A DNA stretch of 6,223 nt from Acidobacteriota bacterium (GTDB lineage Bacteria; Acidobacteriota; Thermoanaerobaculia; Thermoanaerobaculales; Thermoanaerobaculaceae). Position numbers and translations under genes: made by a program. The DNA lies in NCBI GenBank assembly GCA_027458945.1, contig DAIDOU010000117.1, positions 1-6,223 on the forward strand. The letters are read 5' to 3'. Position 1 is the first letter of the stretch. Every line of letters begins with the position of its first letter. Below the pieces are notes generated by a model. The model made no database searches. It saw only the letters and a program-made list of their open reading frames with translations, and had not been told where the DNA came from. This document shows, in pieces, positions 1-5,232 of this stretch.

Positions 1-948
1 GGCGGCGTAGTCGGGGCTGTCCGAGCCGGGCAGGCGGAAGCAGACGATGGCCAGGCCGTACGGCAGGTCGGTGGTGAGGTTCAACGTCTCCGGCTTGACG
101 GGTTCCAGTTTGACGGCCGGACGGGCCGGGATCTGCTTGGCGGGGATGGCGCCGAAGAGCTTCTCGACTTCCCTCAGCGTCGCCTGCGGGTCCACGTGGC
201 CCACGATCACGAGCACGGCGTTGTTGGGGGCGTACCAGGTGTCGTGGAAGCGGCGCAGCATGGCGCCGGTGGTCTGGTCGAAGGAAGGTCGCGTGCCGAG
301 GGCGTCGTGGGCGTACGGCGTGCCCTTGAACATGGCGTCCAGGAGCTTGGTGTAGAAGACGTACTGCGGGTTGGAGAGGTCCTGGGCCACCTCCTGCTCG
401 ATGGCGCCGCGCTCCTCGTCCCAGAGCGTGTCGCTGTCGAGGACCCCGCTCATGCGCAGCGCCTCGATGCGGAGCGCGAGGTCGAGCTCGTCGGCCGGGG
501 CCGTGAAGAAGTACTGCGTCACGGTCTGCTGCGTGTCGGCGTCGAAGTCGCCGCCCATGGCGGCCGTGATGTCGGCCAGCTGGTCGGCCGAGAGCCCCGG
601 GCTACCGCGGAACATCATGTGCTCCTGGGCGTGCGCCATCCCCGGGAAACCCGCGGGAGCCTCGTTGGAGCCCACGAGGTAGTTGACCTCGGTGGTCACC
701 ACGGGGGCCAGCTTGTTTTCGACGATCACGACTCGCAGGCCGTTCTGCAGCGTGGCCCTGAGGATGCCGGCCTCCCTGGGGACCCCTCCGGACGCCCGCA
801 GGGGGGCCGCCCAGCCCACTCCGAGAACGAGGAGCGCCGCCGCCCCCCACCGTCCCACCCGCACCACCCTCCGCGTAGCGGGCAAGGCACGCATCGCCGG
901 AGCCTTTGCCCGCGTCTCATCCGTCTTCAGGTTCCAGCTCGCTTCCAT
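1..948 (-). CDS. M16 family zinc metallopeptidase, secreted, N-terminal part (C-terminus beyond the left edge)
   Basis: Predicted zinc endopeptidase of the insulinase/pitrilysin-like M16 family, exported across the inner membrane. 316 residues are visible, open to the left edge. The inverted zinc motif HAQEH lies at residues 106-110 (His106 and His110 bind zinc, Glu109 is the catalytic base). The third ligand is probably Glu186 in ERGAIEQE, 76 residues on, the usual M16 spacing, so this looks like a catalytic rather than a degenerate subunit. Other family signatures are LQNGLRVVIVEN (68-79), GGDFDADT (132-139) and WYAPNNAVLVIVGHVDP (238-254). An Arg-rich stretch then a hydrophobic core (AAALLVLGVGWAAPL, 36-50) looks like a signal peptide with no lipobox Cys. 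The start at 948 is preferred because GAAGGGAG lies 7 bases upstream. ATG at 894 would give a shorter, more ordinary signal peptide but has a weaker RBS. The gene lies downstream of pfk on the same strand, 201 bp away. Whether it is a single-domain (about 430-500 aa) or double-domain form cannot be seen. Confidence 0.93.
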   Translation of the reverse strand, partial: MEASWNLKTDETRAKAPAMRALPATRRVVRVGRWGAAALLVLGVGWAAPLRASGGVPREAGILRATLQNGLRVVIVENKLAPVVTTEVNYLVGSNEAPAGFPGMAHAQEHMMFRGSPGLSADQLADITAAMGGDFDADTQQTVTQYFFTAPADELDLALRIEALRMSGVLDSDTLWDEERGAIEQEVAQDLSNPQYVFYTKLLDAMFKGTPYAHDALGTRPSFDQTTGAMLRRFHDTWYAPNNAVLVIVGHVDPQATLREVEKLFGAIPAKQIPARPAVKLEPVKPETLNLTTDLPYGLAIVCFRLPGSDSPDYAA

Positions 949-1149
949 CGACGTGCTCCCTTCACCGCGACCCACGGCCTGCGCCGGCCGCGAACGTCCT
1001 CTCCGACCCACGACCCACGACCCACCGCCGTTCCTAACCCCTGACCCCTGTCTTTGCCGGTCCCCGGTCCCCGGTCCCGTCTTCGTCTCTTCGGACCACG
1101 GGCCCCGGTCTCTTCCGGCCCCCGGCCACCGGCTACCGGCCACGCCTCT
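949..1149. repeat. Intergenic heptamer tandem-repeat cluster between pfk and the M16 gene
   Basis: This 201-bp gap has no credible gene and is largely built of 7-bp tandem units. On the plus strand they are CGACCCA x3 at 1004-1024 (with a lone copy at 968-974), TAACCCC/TGACCCC at 1035-1048, CCGGTCC x3 at 1057-1077, and a degenerate CCGGCCC, CCGGCCA, CCGGCTA, CCGGCCA run at 1115-1142. When rotated, the first three blocks share the pattern G-N-C-C-C-N-N, and the fourth fits it more loosely. The octamer GTCTCTTC also occurs twice, at 1085-1092 and 1108-1115. The sense strand of the flanking genes (minus) is therefore rich in GGG/GGGG runs at 7-base intervals. The RBS of the M16 gene lies at the left end. 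I see no convincing rho-independent terminator with a T-tract after pfk. Heptamer tandem repeats are known in intergenic DNA of some bacteria (for example the STRR repeats of filamentous cyanobacteria), but no homology to these is claimed. Confidence 0.85.
956..963 (-). promoter_or_regulatory. Ribosome binding site of the M16 peptidase gene
   Basis: On the minus strand this reads GAAGGGAG, 7 bases before the ATG at 948. It is a good Shine-Dalgarno match and favours that start over the in-frame ATG at 894, which has only a weak AAAGG upstream. The more probable signal-peptide length argues slightly the other way. Confidence 0.55.
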
Positions 1150-2358
1150 TCAGTAATCGCTGGTCATGATGAACAGCGGCTTCGTCTCGAAGCGCTCGTA
1201 GATCGGGCGTAGCCGGTCGGTGTTGTAGAACTTGCGCACGTCCACGGTCTTCTTGTGGCTGGTGACGACGTCGATCGGAACGTTGTCGTAGCGCCCGTTG
1301 CGGACGTTGACGAGGCGCCCGGCGACGCCGTCCAGGACGAGGTCCATCGCGAGGTTGCCGAACGCCATCGGCACGATCGAGTCGAGCGCGTCGGGGTTGC
1401 CGCAGCGCACGAGGTAGCCGAGGCGCTGGTTGATGACGTTGATGCGCCGGCCGTCGTTGAACCTGGGCGAGAGGTCGCGGAGCACGCGCGAGACGCGGTC
1501 GCCGATGCCGCCCAGCTTCTTGTGCCCGAACGCGTCGGTCTCGTGGTCCTCGAACACCATCTCGTCCATGCCCTTGAACGTCGCGCCCTCGGAGACGAGG
1601 ACGACGCTGTACTTGGAGGGGTTGGTGTGGCGGTCGGCGGTGAGCAGCTCGCACAGGCGCTCGATGTCGAACACGTGCTCGGGGATGACGCAACGGTTGG
1701 CGGCGCCCGCCATCGTGGGGAGCAGCGCGGTGAACCCCGCGTAGCGGCCGAACACCTCGATGACGAGGAAGCGCTCGTGGCTCCCGGCGGAGGTGCGCAG
1801 GTCGTGGGTCATCTCGATCGTGCGGGTCACACAGGTCGAGAAGCCGATGCAGTAGTCGGTGCCGGGGACGTCGTTGTCCATCGTCTTGGGGATGGCGATG
1901 ACCCGCACCCCCTCCTTGTGCAGGCGCACGCCGTACGACAGCGTGTCGTCGCCGCCGATCGGGATGAGGGTGTCGATCCCCAGCCACTCGAGGTTGGCGA
2001 GCACGTCGGGGGTGACGTCCACGACGTCGCCCGGGTACGTGGCCTTGAGGTGCGGCGGCAGCTGCGCCTGCGCCACCTTCGACGGGTTGGTGCGCGAGGT
2101 GTGGAGGAACGTCCCGCCGGTGCGTCCGACCTTGTTCACGACCTCCTCGGAGAGCTCGATCACGTGCTCGTCGTGGGGCTTTTCCTTGTCGCGTTCGAGC
2201 TCGACGAGCCCCGCCCAGCCGCGCCGGATCCCCAGCACCCGGTAGCCGTCGCGCAGCGCGCGCACGGTGAGCGCCCGGATCGCGGGGTTCAGGCCGGGGA
2301 CGTCGCCGCCGCCGGTGAGAATCGCGATCGTGCCCTTCGGCTTGCTGGCGTGACTCAT
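1150..2358 (-). CDS. pfp: 6-phosphofructokinase, predicted pyrophosphate-dependent (PfkA family)
   Basis: Cytoplasmic enzyme phosphorylating fructose 6-phosphate to fructose 1,6-bisphosphate in glycolysis. 402 residues, complete, ending in TGA. The phosphoryl-donor loop GGGDVPGLN is at 16-24, GGDDT at 135-139, the catalytic loop PKTMDND at 157-163 (Asp161 the likely base, equivalent to E. coli Asp127), EVFGRYAGF at 201-209, SEGA at 256-259 and the sugar-phosphate segment RLGYLVRCG at 312-320. E. coli ATP-PFK has Gly104 and Gly124. Here the equivalents are Asp138 and Lys158, the pair known to exclude ATP and favour PPi. The reaction would then be reversible and ATP-sparing. The start at 2358 is set by GGAG at 2365-2368 and by the usual short N-terminus before the first beta strand. 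The same frame stays open far upstream, but only as an antisense shadow of cydA. It is divergent from cydA across 165 bp, with the M16 gene downstream. PPi dependence is inferred from residues. An automated pipeline might name it pfkA. Confidence 0.95.
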   Translation of the reverse strand: MSHASKPKGTIAILTGGGDVPGLNPAIRALTVRALRDGYRVLGIRRGWAGLVELERDKEKPHDEHVIELSEEVVNKVGRTGGTFLHTSRTNPSKVAQAQLPPHLKATYPGDVVDVTPDVLANLEWLGIDTLIPIGGDDTLSYGVRLHKEGVRVIAIPKTMDNDVPGTDYCIGFSTCVTRTIEMTHDLRTSAGSHERFLVIEVFGRYAGFTALLPTMAGAANRCVIPEHVFDIERLCELLTADRHTNPSKYSVVLVSEGATFKGMDEMVFEDHETDAFGHKKLGGIGDRVSRVLRDLSPRFNDGRRINVINQRLGYLVRCGNPDALDSIVPMAFGNLAMDLVLDGVAGRLVNVRNGRYDNVPIDVVTSHKKTVDVRKFYNTDRLRPIYERFETKPLFIMTSDY

Positions 2359-2364
2359 GGTTGG

Positions 2365-2370
2365 CTCCGT
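2365..2370 (-). promoter_or_regulatory. Ribosome binding site of the phosphofructokinase gene
   Basis: The minus strand reads ACGGAG, with GGAG six bases before the ATG at 2358. It decides the start, because the frame is open for over 500 codons further upstream. Confidence 0.6.
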
Positions 2371-2379
2371 TCGGCGTCG

Positions 2380-2407
2380 ATGGTAACGCAACCGCCGCCC
2401 CTGGTAA
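2380..2407 (-). promoter_or_regulatory. Candidate sigma-70-type promoter of pfk
   Basis: On the minus strand TTACCA (plus 2402-2407, 4 of 6 to TTGACA) is followed after 16 bases by TACCAT (plus 2380-2385, 4 of 6 to TATAAT). Transcription would begin near 2373, giving a leader of about 15 bases that contains the GGAG. This is an eye-matched prediction in GC-rich DNA and therefore tentative. Confidence 0.35.
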
Positions 2408-2412
2408 GGAGG

Positions 2413-2447
2413 CGAGCGGCCGGACCATTCCTGGAGATCTCCGCTCG
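2413..2447. promoter_or_regulatory. Candidate operator: nested palindromes in the divergent pfk-cydA region
   Basis: CGAGCGG at 2413-2419 is repeated inverted as CCGCTCG at 2441-2447, with a 21-base gap. Next to the right arm lies a perfect 10-bp palindrome, GGAGATCTCC, at 2433-2442. They sit midway between the two candidate promoters, where a regulator could act on both. I do not recognise the motif as a known FNR, ArcA or Rex site. In DNA this GC-rich some short palindromes arise by chance. Confidence 0.3.
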
Positions 2448-2469
2448 GCCCGCGGCCGCGACGTGCCGG

Positions 2470-2498
2470 TTGCACCACGAGCTTGTGCTGCCTATGCT
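2470..2498 (+). promoter_or_regulatory. Candidate sigma-70-type promoter of cydAB
   Basis: TTGCAC (2470-2475) and TATGCT (2493-2498) are separated by exactly 17 bases. Transcription would start near 2505, just before the GGAGGT ribosome binding site, leaving a leader of about 20 bases. An imperfect 12-bp palindrome, CACGAGCTTGTG (2476-2487, 10 of 12 positions symmetric), fills most of the spacer and could be an operator. If this promoter is real, the alternative ATG at 2494 falls inside the -10 box and cannot be the start. Confidence 0.4.
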
Positions 2499-2507
2499 CA
2501 AGCGAGC

Positions 2508-2513
2508 GGAGGT
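2508..2513 (+). promoter_or_regulatory. Ribosome binding site of cydA
   Basis: GGAGGT, a near-perfect Shine-Dalgarno sequence, lies 10 bases before ATG 2524 and downstream of the other in-frame ATG at 2494. It fixes the start at 2524 and gives the standard CydA N-terminus, with the heme-ligand His at position 18. Confidence 0.7.
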
Positions 2514-2523
2514 GCCAACGACC

Positions 2524-3969
2524 ATGGATGCGGTCCTCCTCGCGCGGCTGCAGTTCGCCTTCACCCTGATGTTCCACTACCTGTTTCCGCCGATCACGAT
2601 CGGGCTCGGGCTGCTGCTGGTCGTGATGGAGGGGCTGTACCTGAAGACGCGGGACATCCAGTACGAGGCGATGGCGCGGTTCTGGACCCGGATCTTCGCG
2701 GTCAACTTCGCGATGGGCGTGGCGACCGGGATCGTGATGGAGTTCCAGTTCGGCACCAACTGGGCGACGTACTCCCGCTTCGTCGGCGACGTCTTCGGCT
2801 CGGCGCTCGCCGCCGAGGGGATCTTCGCGTTCTTCCTCGAGTCGGGGTTCCTCGCGGTGCTGGTGTTCGGCTGGGACCGGGTGTCGCCGGGGATGCACTT
2901 CTTCGCGACGGTGATGGTGGCGCTCGGCTCGATGTTCTCGGCGCTCTGGATCGTTGTCGCGAACTCGTGGCAGCAAACGCCGGCCGGTTTCCACATCGTC
3001 GGGACCGGCGCCGCGGCCCGCGCCGAGATCACCGACTTCTGGGCGATGGTGTTCAACCCCTCGAGCGTGGAGCGGCTGGTGCACGTCCTGCTCGGCGCCG
3101 TGATCGTCGGGGCGTTCGTGGTGCTCAGCGTCTCGGCGTTCTACCTGCTCCGGGGCCGCCATCTCGAGTTCGCGCGCCGCAGCGTGACGATCGCGCTCCT
3201 CGTCGCGGCGGCGGCCTCGGTCGCGGAGGTGATCTCCGGCGACTCGCAGGCGCGCACGCTCGCCACCACACAACCCGCGAAGCTGGCGGCGTTCGAGGGG
3301 CTGTACACGACCGCGCCGGGGGGCACGCGGCTGACCGTCGTCGGCTTCCCCGACACCGCGGCGCGGCGGGTGCGCGGGGAGATCGCGGTCCCGGGCCTGC
3401 TGTCGTACCTCGTCTACGGCGACTGGAACAAGCCGGTCGCGGGTCTCGACCGGGTGGCGAGCGCCGACTGGCCGCCGGTGCCGCTCCCGTTCCAGGCGTA
3501 CCACGCGATGGTGGGGCTCGGTTTCCTCTTCGCCGGGTTGATGGCCGTCGCGCTGGTCAAGCGCTGGCGCGGGACGCTGTTCCAGGCTCGCTGGCTGCTG
3601 TGGACGCTCGTATTTGCGGTGCTCGGCCCGATCGCGGCCAACCAGCTCGGCTGGGTGGCGGCCGAGGTCGGGCGCCAGCCGTGGGTCGTGTACGGCCTGC
3701 TGCGCACCTCCGACGCCACCTCCAAGAGCGTGCCGGCGGGGCAGGTGCTCGCGTCGCTCGTGATGTTCGGCGTGATCTACGCCCTCCTGCTCGCGGTCTA
3801 CGTGTTCGTGCTCAACGCCAAGATCCAGCACGGGCCCGACGAGGCGGCGGCGCCTCCGGCCGCGACCACCGGGGAGGGGCTCCTCGCGGCGGCGGGCAGC
3901 CTGACCGGTCACGGCGGGGAGTCGCTCACCTCGGGCGGCGAGCCCGCCGGTTCCGCGGAGAGGGGGTGA
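2524..3969 (+). CDS. cydA: Cytochrome bd quinol oxidase subunit I, short Q-loop type
   Basis: Membrane subunit that oxidises quinol and reduces oxygen to water at hemes b558, b595 and d, without pumping protons. 481 residues with about nine membrane segments. Heme and catalytic residues can be matched to E. coli: His18 (H19), Glu98 (E99), Glu106 (E107), His187 (H186, b558), Met329 (M393, b558) and Glu381 (E445) before GRQPW (383-387). The quinol site is QPAKLAAFEG with Lys253 and Glu258 (E. coli K252, E257). From Glu258 to Met329 is 71 residues against 136 in E. coli, so the Q-loop is the short form, as in Geobacillus-type and cyanide-insensitive (CioA) oxidases. After the last membrane helix and the GPDE turn (437-440) comes a tail of about 40 residues rich in Ala, Gly, Ser, Thr and Glu, with no recognisable domain. 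The start at 2524 follows a strong RBS. cydB starts 4 bases after the TGA, so the two are co-transcribed and probably translationally coupled. The quinone used cannot be read from the sequence. Confidence 0.98.
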   Translation: MDAVLLARLQFAFTLMFHYLFPPITIGLGLLLVVMEGLYLKTRDIQYEAMARFWTRIFAVNFAMGVATGIVMEFQFGTNWATYSRFVGDVFGSALAAEGIFAFFLESGFLAVLVFGWDRVSPGMHFFATVMVALGSMFSALWIVVANSWQQTPAGFHIVGTGAAARAEITDFWAMVFNPSSVERLVHVLLGAVIVGAFVVLSVSAFYLLRGRHLEFARRSVTIALLVAAAASVAEVISGDSQARTLATTQPAKLAAFEGLYTTAPGGTRLTVVGFPDTAARRVRGEIAVPGLLSYLVYGDWNKPVAGLDRVASADWPPVPLPFQAYHAMVGLGFLFAGLMAVALVKRWRGTLFQARWLLWTLVFAVLGPIAANQLGWVAAEVGRQPWVVYGLLRTSDATSKSVPAGQVLASLVMFGVIYALLLAVYVFVLNAKIQHGPDEAAAPPAATTGEGLLAAAGSLTGHGGESLTSGGEPAGSAERG

Positions 3970-3973
3970 CGAG

Positions 3974-4990
3974 ATGGACCTGCACCTGTTCTGGTTCGCC
4001 CTTTTGGGCGTGCTCCTGACCGGCTACGCCATCCTCGACGGCTTCGACCTCGGGGTCGGGATCGTGCACCTGGCCGCGCGCCGCGACGACGAGCGCCGCG
4101 TCCTGATGAACGCCATCGGGCCGCTGTGGGACGGCAACGAGGTGTGGCTGGTGACGTTCGGCGGCGCGCTGTTCGCCGCGTTCCCGCGGGCGTACGCCGC
4201 GGTGTTCTCGGCGTTCTACCTGCCGTTCATGGCGCTGCTGTTCGCCCTGATCTTCCGTGCGGTCTCGATGGAGTTCCGCAGCAAGCACGACAGCGCCGCG
4301 TGGCGGCGCTCCTGGGACGCCGCGTTCTTCGCCGCCAGCACGCTGGCGACGTTCCTCATGGGGGTGGCGGTCGGCGACTCGATGCTCGGCATCCCGATCG
4401 GCCCCAACGGTGACTACACCGGCGGGGTGCTCGACCTGCTGCGCCCCTACGCGCTCCTGGTCGGCGTCCTCGCCGTCGCGACGTTCGCGATGCACGGCTC
4501 GATCTACCTCTACCTCAAGACGGACGGCGAGCTGCAGCGCCGCATCCACGGCTGGATGTGGCGGACGTTCGCCCTCTTCCTCGCGGTGTACGTCGTGGTC
4601 ACCGCGGTCACGCTTGCGGCGCTGCCCGGCGCGACGCGCAACTTCGCCGAGCTGCCGTGGGCGTGGGTGGTCGTGGTCCTGAACATCCTCGCGGTCGCCA
4701 ACATCCCGCGCGCCATCCACAAGGGCAAGCCGTTCGGCGCGTTCGTCTCCTCCGCGTGCACGATCGCCGCGCTCGTGTTCCTGTTCGGCGTGGCGCTCTT
4801 CCCCAACCTGATCGTGTCGAGCAGCGACCCCGCCTGGAGCATGACGATCGCCAACGCGGCCTCGTCCGATAAGACGCTCGGGATCATGCGCGTGATCGCG
4901 TTCATCGGCATGCCGTTCGTCCTGGCGTACACGTCCGTCGTTTACTGGGTGTTCCGCGGCAAGGTCGAGCTCGGCACCTCGAGCTACTGA
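3974..4990 (+). CDS. cydB: Cytochrome bd quinol oxidase subunit II
   Basis: Second integral membrane subunit of the bd oxidase. It pairs with CydA, stabilises the hemes and supplies part of the proton path. 338 residues, somewhat shorter than E. coli CydB (379), with about eight hydrophobic segments. Signatures in order are GYAILDGFDLGVG (17-29), with Asp25 matching E. coli Asp29, GPLWDGNEVWLV (49-60), with Asp53 matching Asp58 of the proton channel, GGALFAAFPRAYAAVFSAFY (63-82), FRSK (101-104) and HGSIYLYLKTDGEL (174-187). The start follows a purine-rich stretch (GGAGAGGGGG, 3957-3966) inside the end of cydA. The last residues, GTSSY, resemble the short SSY/SLY ends common in the family. No small third subunit gene (cydX/cydS type) follows, since only 23 bp separate the stop from the convergent mfd. 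No cydDC assembly transporter genes are in view. Confidence 0.98.
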   Translation: MDLHLFWFALLGVLLTGYAILDGFDLGVGIVHLAARRDDERRVLMNAIGPLWDGNEVWLVTFGGALFAAFPRAYAAVFSAFYLPFMALLFALIFRAVSMEFRSKHDSAAWRRSWDAAFFAASTLATFLMGVAVGDSMLGIPIGPNGDYTGGVLDLLRPYALLVGVLAVATFAMHGSIYLYLKTDGELQRRIHGWMWRTFALFLAVYVVVTAVTLAALPGATRNFAELPWAWVVVVLNILAVANIPRAIHKGKPFGAFVSSACTIAALVFLFGVALFPNLIVSSSDPAWSMTIANAASSDKTLGIMRVIAFIGMPFVLAYTSVVYWVFRGKVELGTSSY

Positions 4991-5006
4991 GCGCGCCCCG
5001 CACGCG

Positions 5007-5023
5007 GCCGGCGTCACGCCGGC
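5007..5023. terminator. GC hairpin at the cydB/mfd convergent junction, weak terminator candidate
   Basis: GCCGGCG (5007-5013) and CGCCGGC (5017-5023) form a perfect 7-bp stem around a 3-base loop. The loop, TCA, is the complement of the mfd TGA stop codon. It lies 16 bases after the cydB stop, where a terminator serving both converging genes would be expected. Neither side has a T-tract, so an intrinsic terminator is unproven. It may instead be a pause or RNA-end stabilising element, or chance in GC-rich DNA. Confidence 0.35.
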
Positions 5024-5220
5024 GGCGGCAGCAGCTCGACCAGCGCCGCCGCGGCGCGCGCGGGCTCGCGCTCGGCCAGCGGCAGGCGCAGCACGCCGGC
5101 GGGGGTGAGGACGGCGTCTGGCGCCGCCGCCAGCAACGCCATCGCGGCCGGGTGCGCGGCCGGGTGCGCCGGGTCGAACGTCAGCTCCCAGGCGAGCGGG
5201 CCGTGCTTGATCCTGGTCAT
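5014..5220 (-). pseudogene. mfd: Detached C-terminal end of Mfd (TRCF/D7 domain), after an in-frame TAG
   Basis: A 68-codon frame from ATG 5220 to TGA 5014, in the same frame as the mfd part to its right and separated from it only by TAG and three codons (Gly-Leu-Gly). Read through, the sequence runs RRRA-stop-GLGMTRIKHGPLAWELTF, which fits the normal Mfd C-terminal pattern of an Arg/Ala-rich helix, then LG-hydrophobic-x-x-I, then a beta strand. Later, DAVLTPAGVLRLPL (residues 35-48) matches the typical LTPxGxLRL segment near the end of the family. It is therefore most likely the severed end of Mfd, not an independent gene. It could still be translated by restart at ATG 5220, nine bases after the TAG, with a G-rich GGGG stretch just upstream. 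A gene caller would probably list it as a 68-aa hypothetical protein. The function of this segment in Mfd is regulation through the autoinhibitory D7 domain. Confidence 0.75.
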
Positions 5221-5229
5221 CCCGAGCCC

Positions 5230-5232
5230 CTA
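5230..5232 (-). other. In-frame amber (TAG) codon inside mfd
   Basis: The minus-strand codons are GCG TAG GGG. The frame before and after is unchanged and both sides read as Mfd. CAG, GAG or AAG are one base away, and Gln or Glu would fit the Arg/Ala-rich helix here. The four other stop codons seen in the window (pfk, cydA, cydB and the mfd end) are all TGA. Confidence 0.85.

Noticed and set aside
196..1044. Plus-strand open frame of 282 codons over the M16 gene and the repeat region
   Set aside because: The minus strand encodes a clear M16 peptidase with its zinc site. The plus-strand product has no recognisable motif and its end runs through the heptamer repeats.
1004..1142. Possible CRISPR array or IS-end repeats
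   Set aside because: The units are 7 bp and directly adjacent, with no spacers of regular length, no long repeat and no transposase or cas gene nearby.
2494..2496. Alternative in-frame ATG for cydA, adding ten residues
   Set aside because: It lies upstream of the GGAGGT site that best serves ATG 2524, overlaps the candidate -10 box, and would add a charged extension not typical of CydA.
2359..3912. Upstream open continuation of the pfk frame on the minus strand (over 500 codons, antisense to cydA)
   Set aside because: It is an Arg/His/Glu/Asp-rich shadow of the GC-rich cydA codons. It has no domain, and pfk has its own RBS and ordinary N-terminus at 2358.
4991..5013. A cydX-like small subunit gene after cydB
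   Set aside because: Only 23 bp separate cydB from the convergent mfd end, and no short hydrophobic plus-strand frame with an RBS is seen there.
3926..5017. Minus-strand open frame of 363 codons antisense to cydB
   Set aside because: The composition (very rich in Arg, Glu, Asp, His) is typical of an antisense shadow, and cydB on the other strand is unambiguous.
5230..5232. Pyrrolysine or other dedicated recoding at the TAG
   Set aside because: There is no functional reason for a special residue at this helix position in Mfd, and no Pyl genes or recoding element are visible. A point mutation or sequence error is simpler, though read-through remains open.
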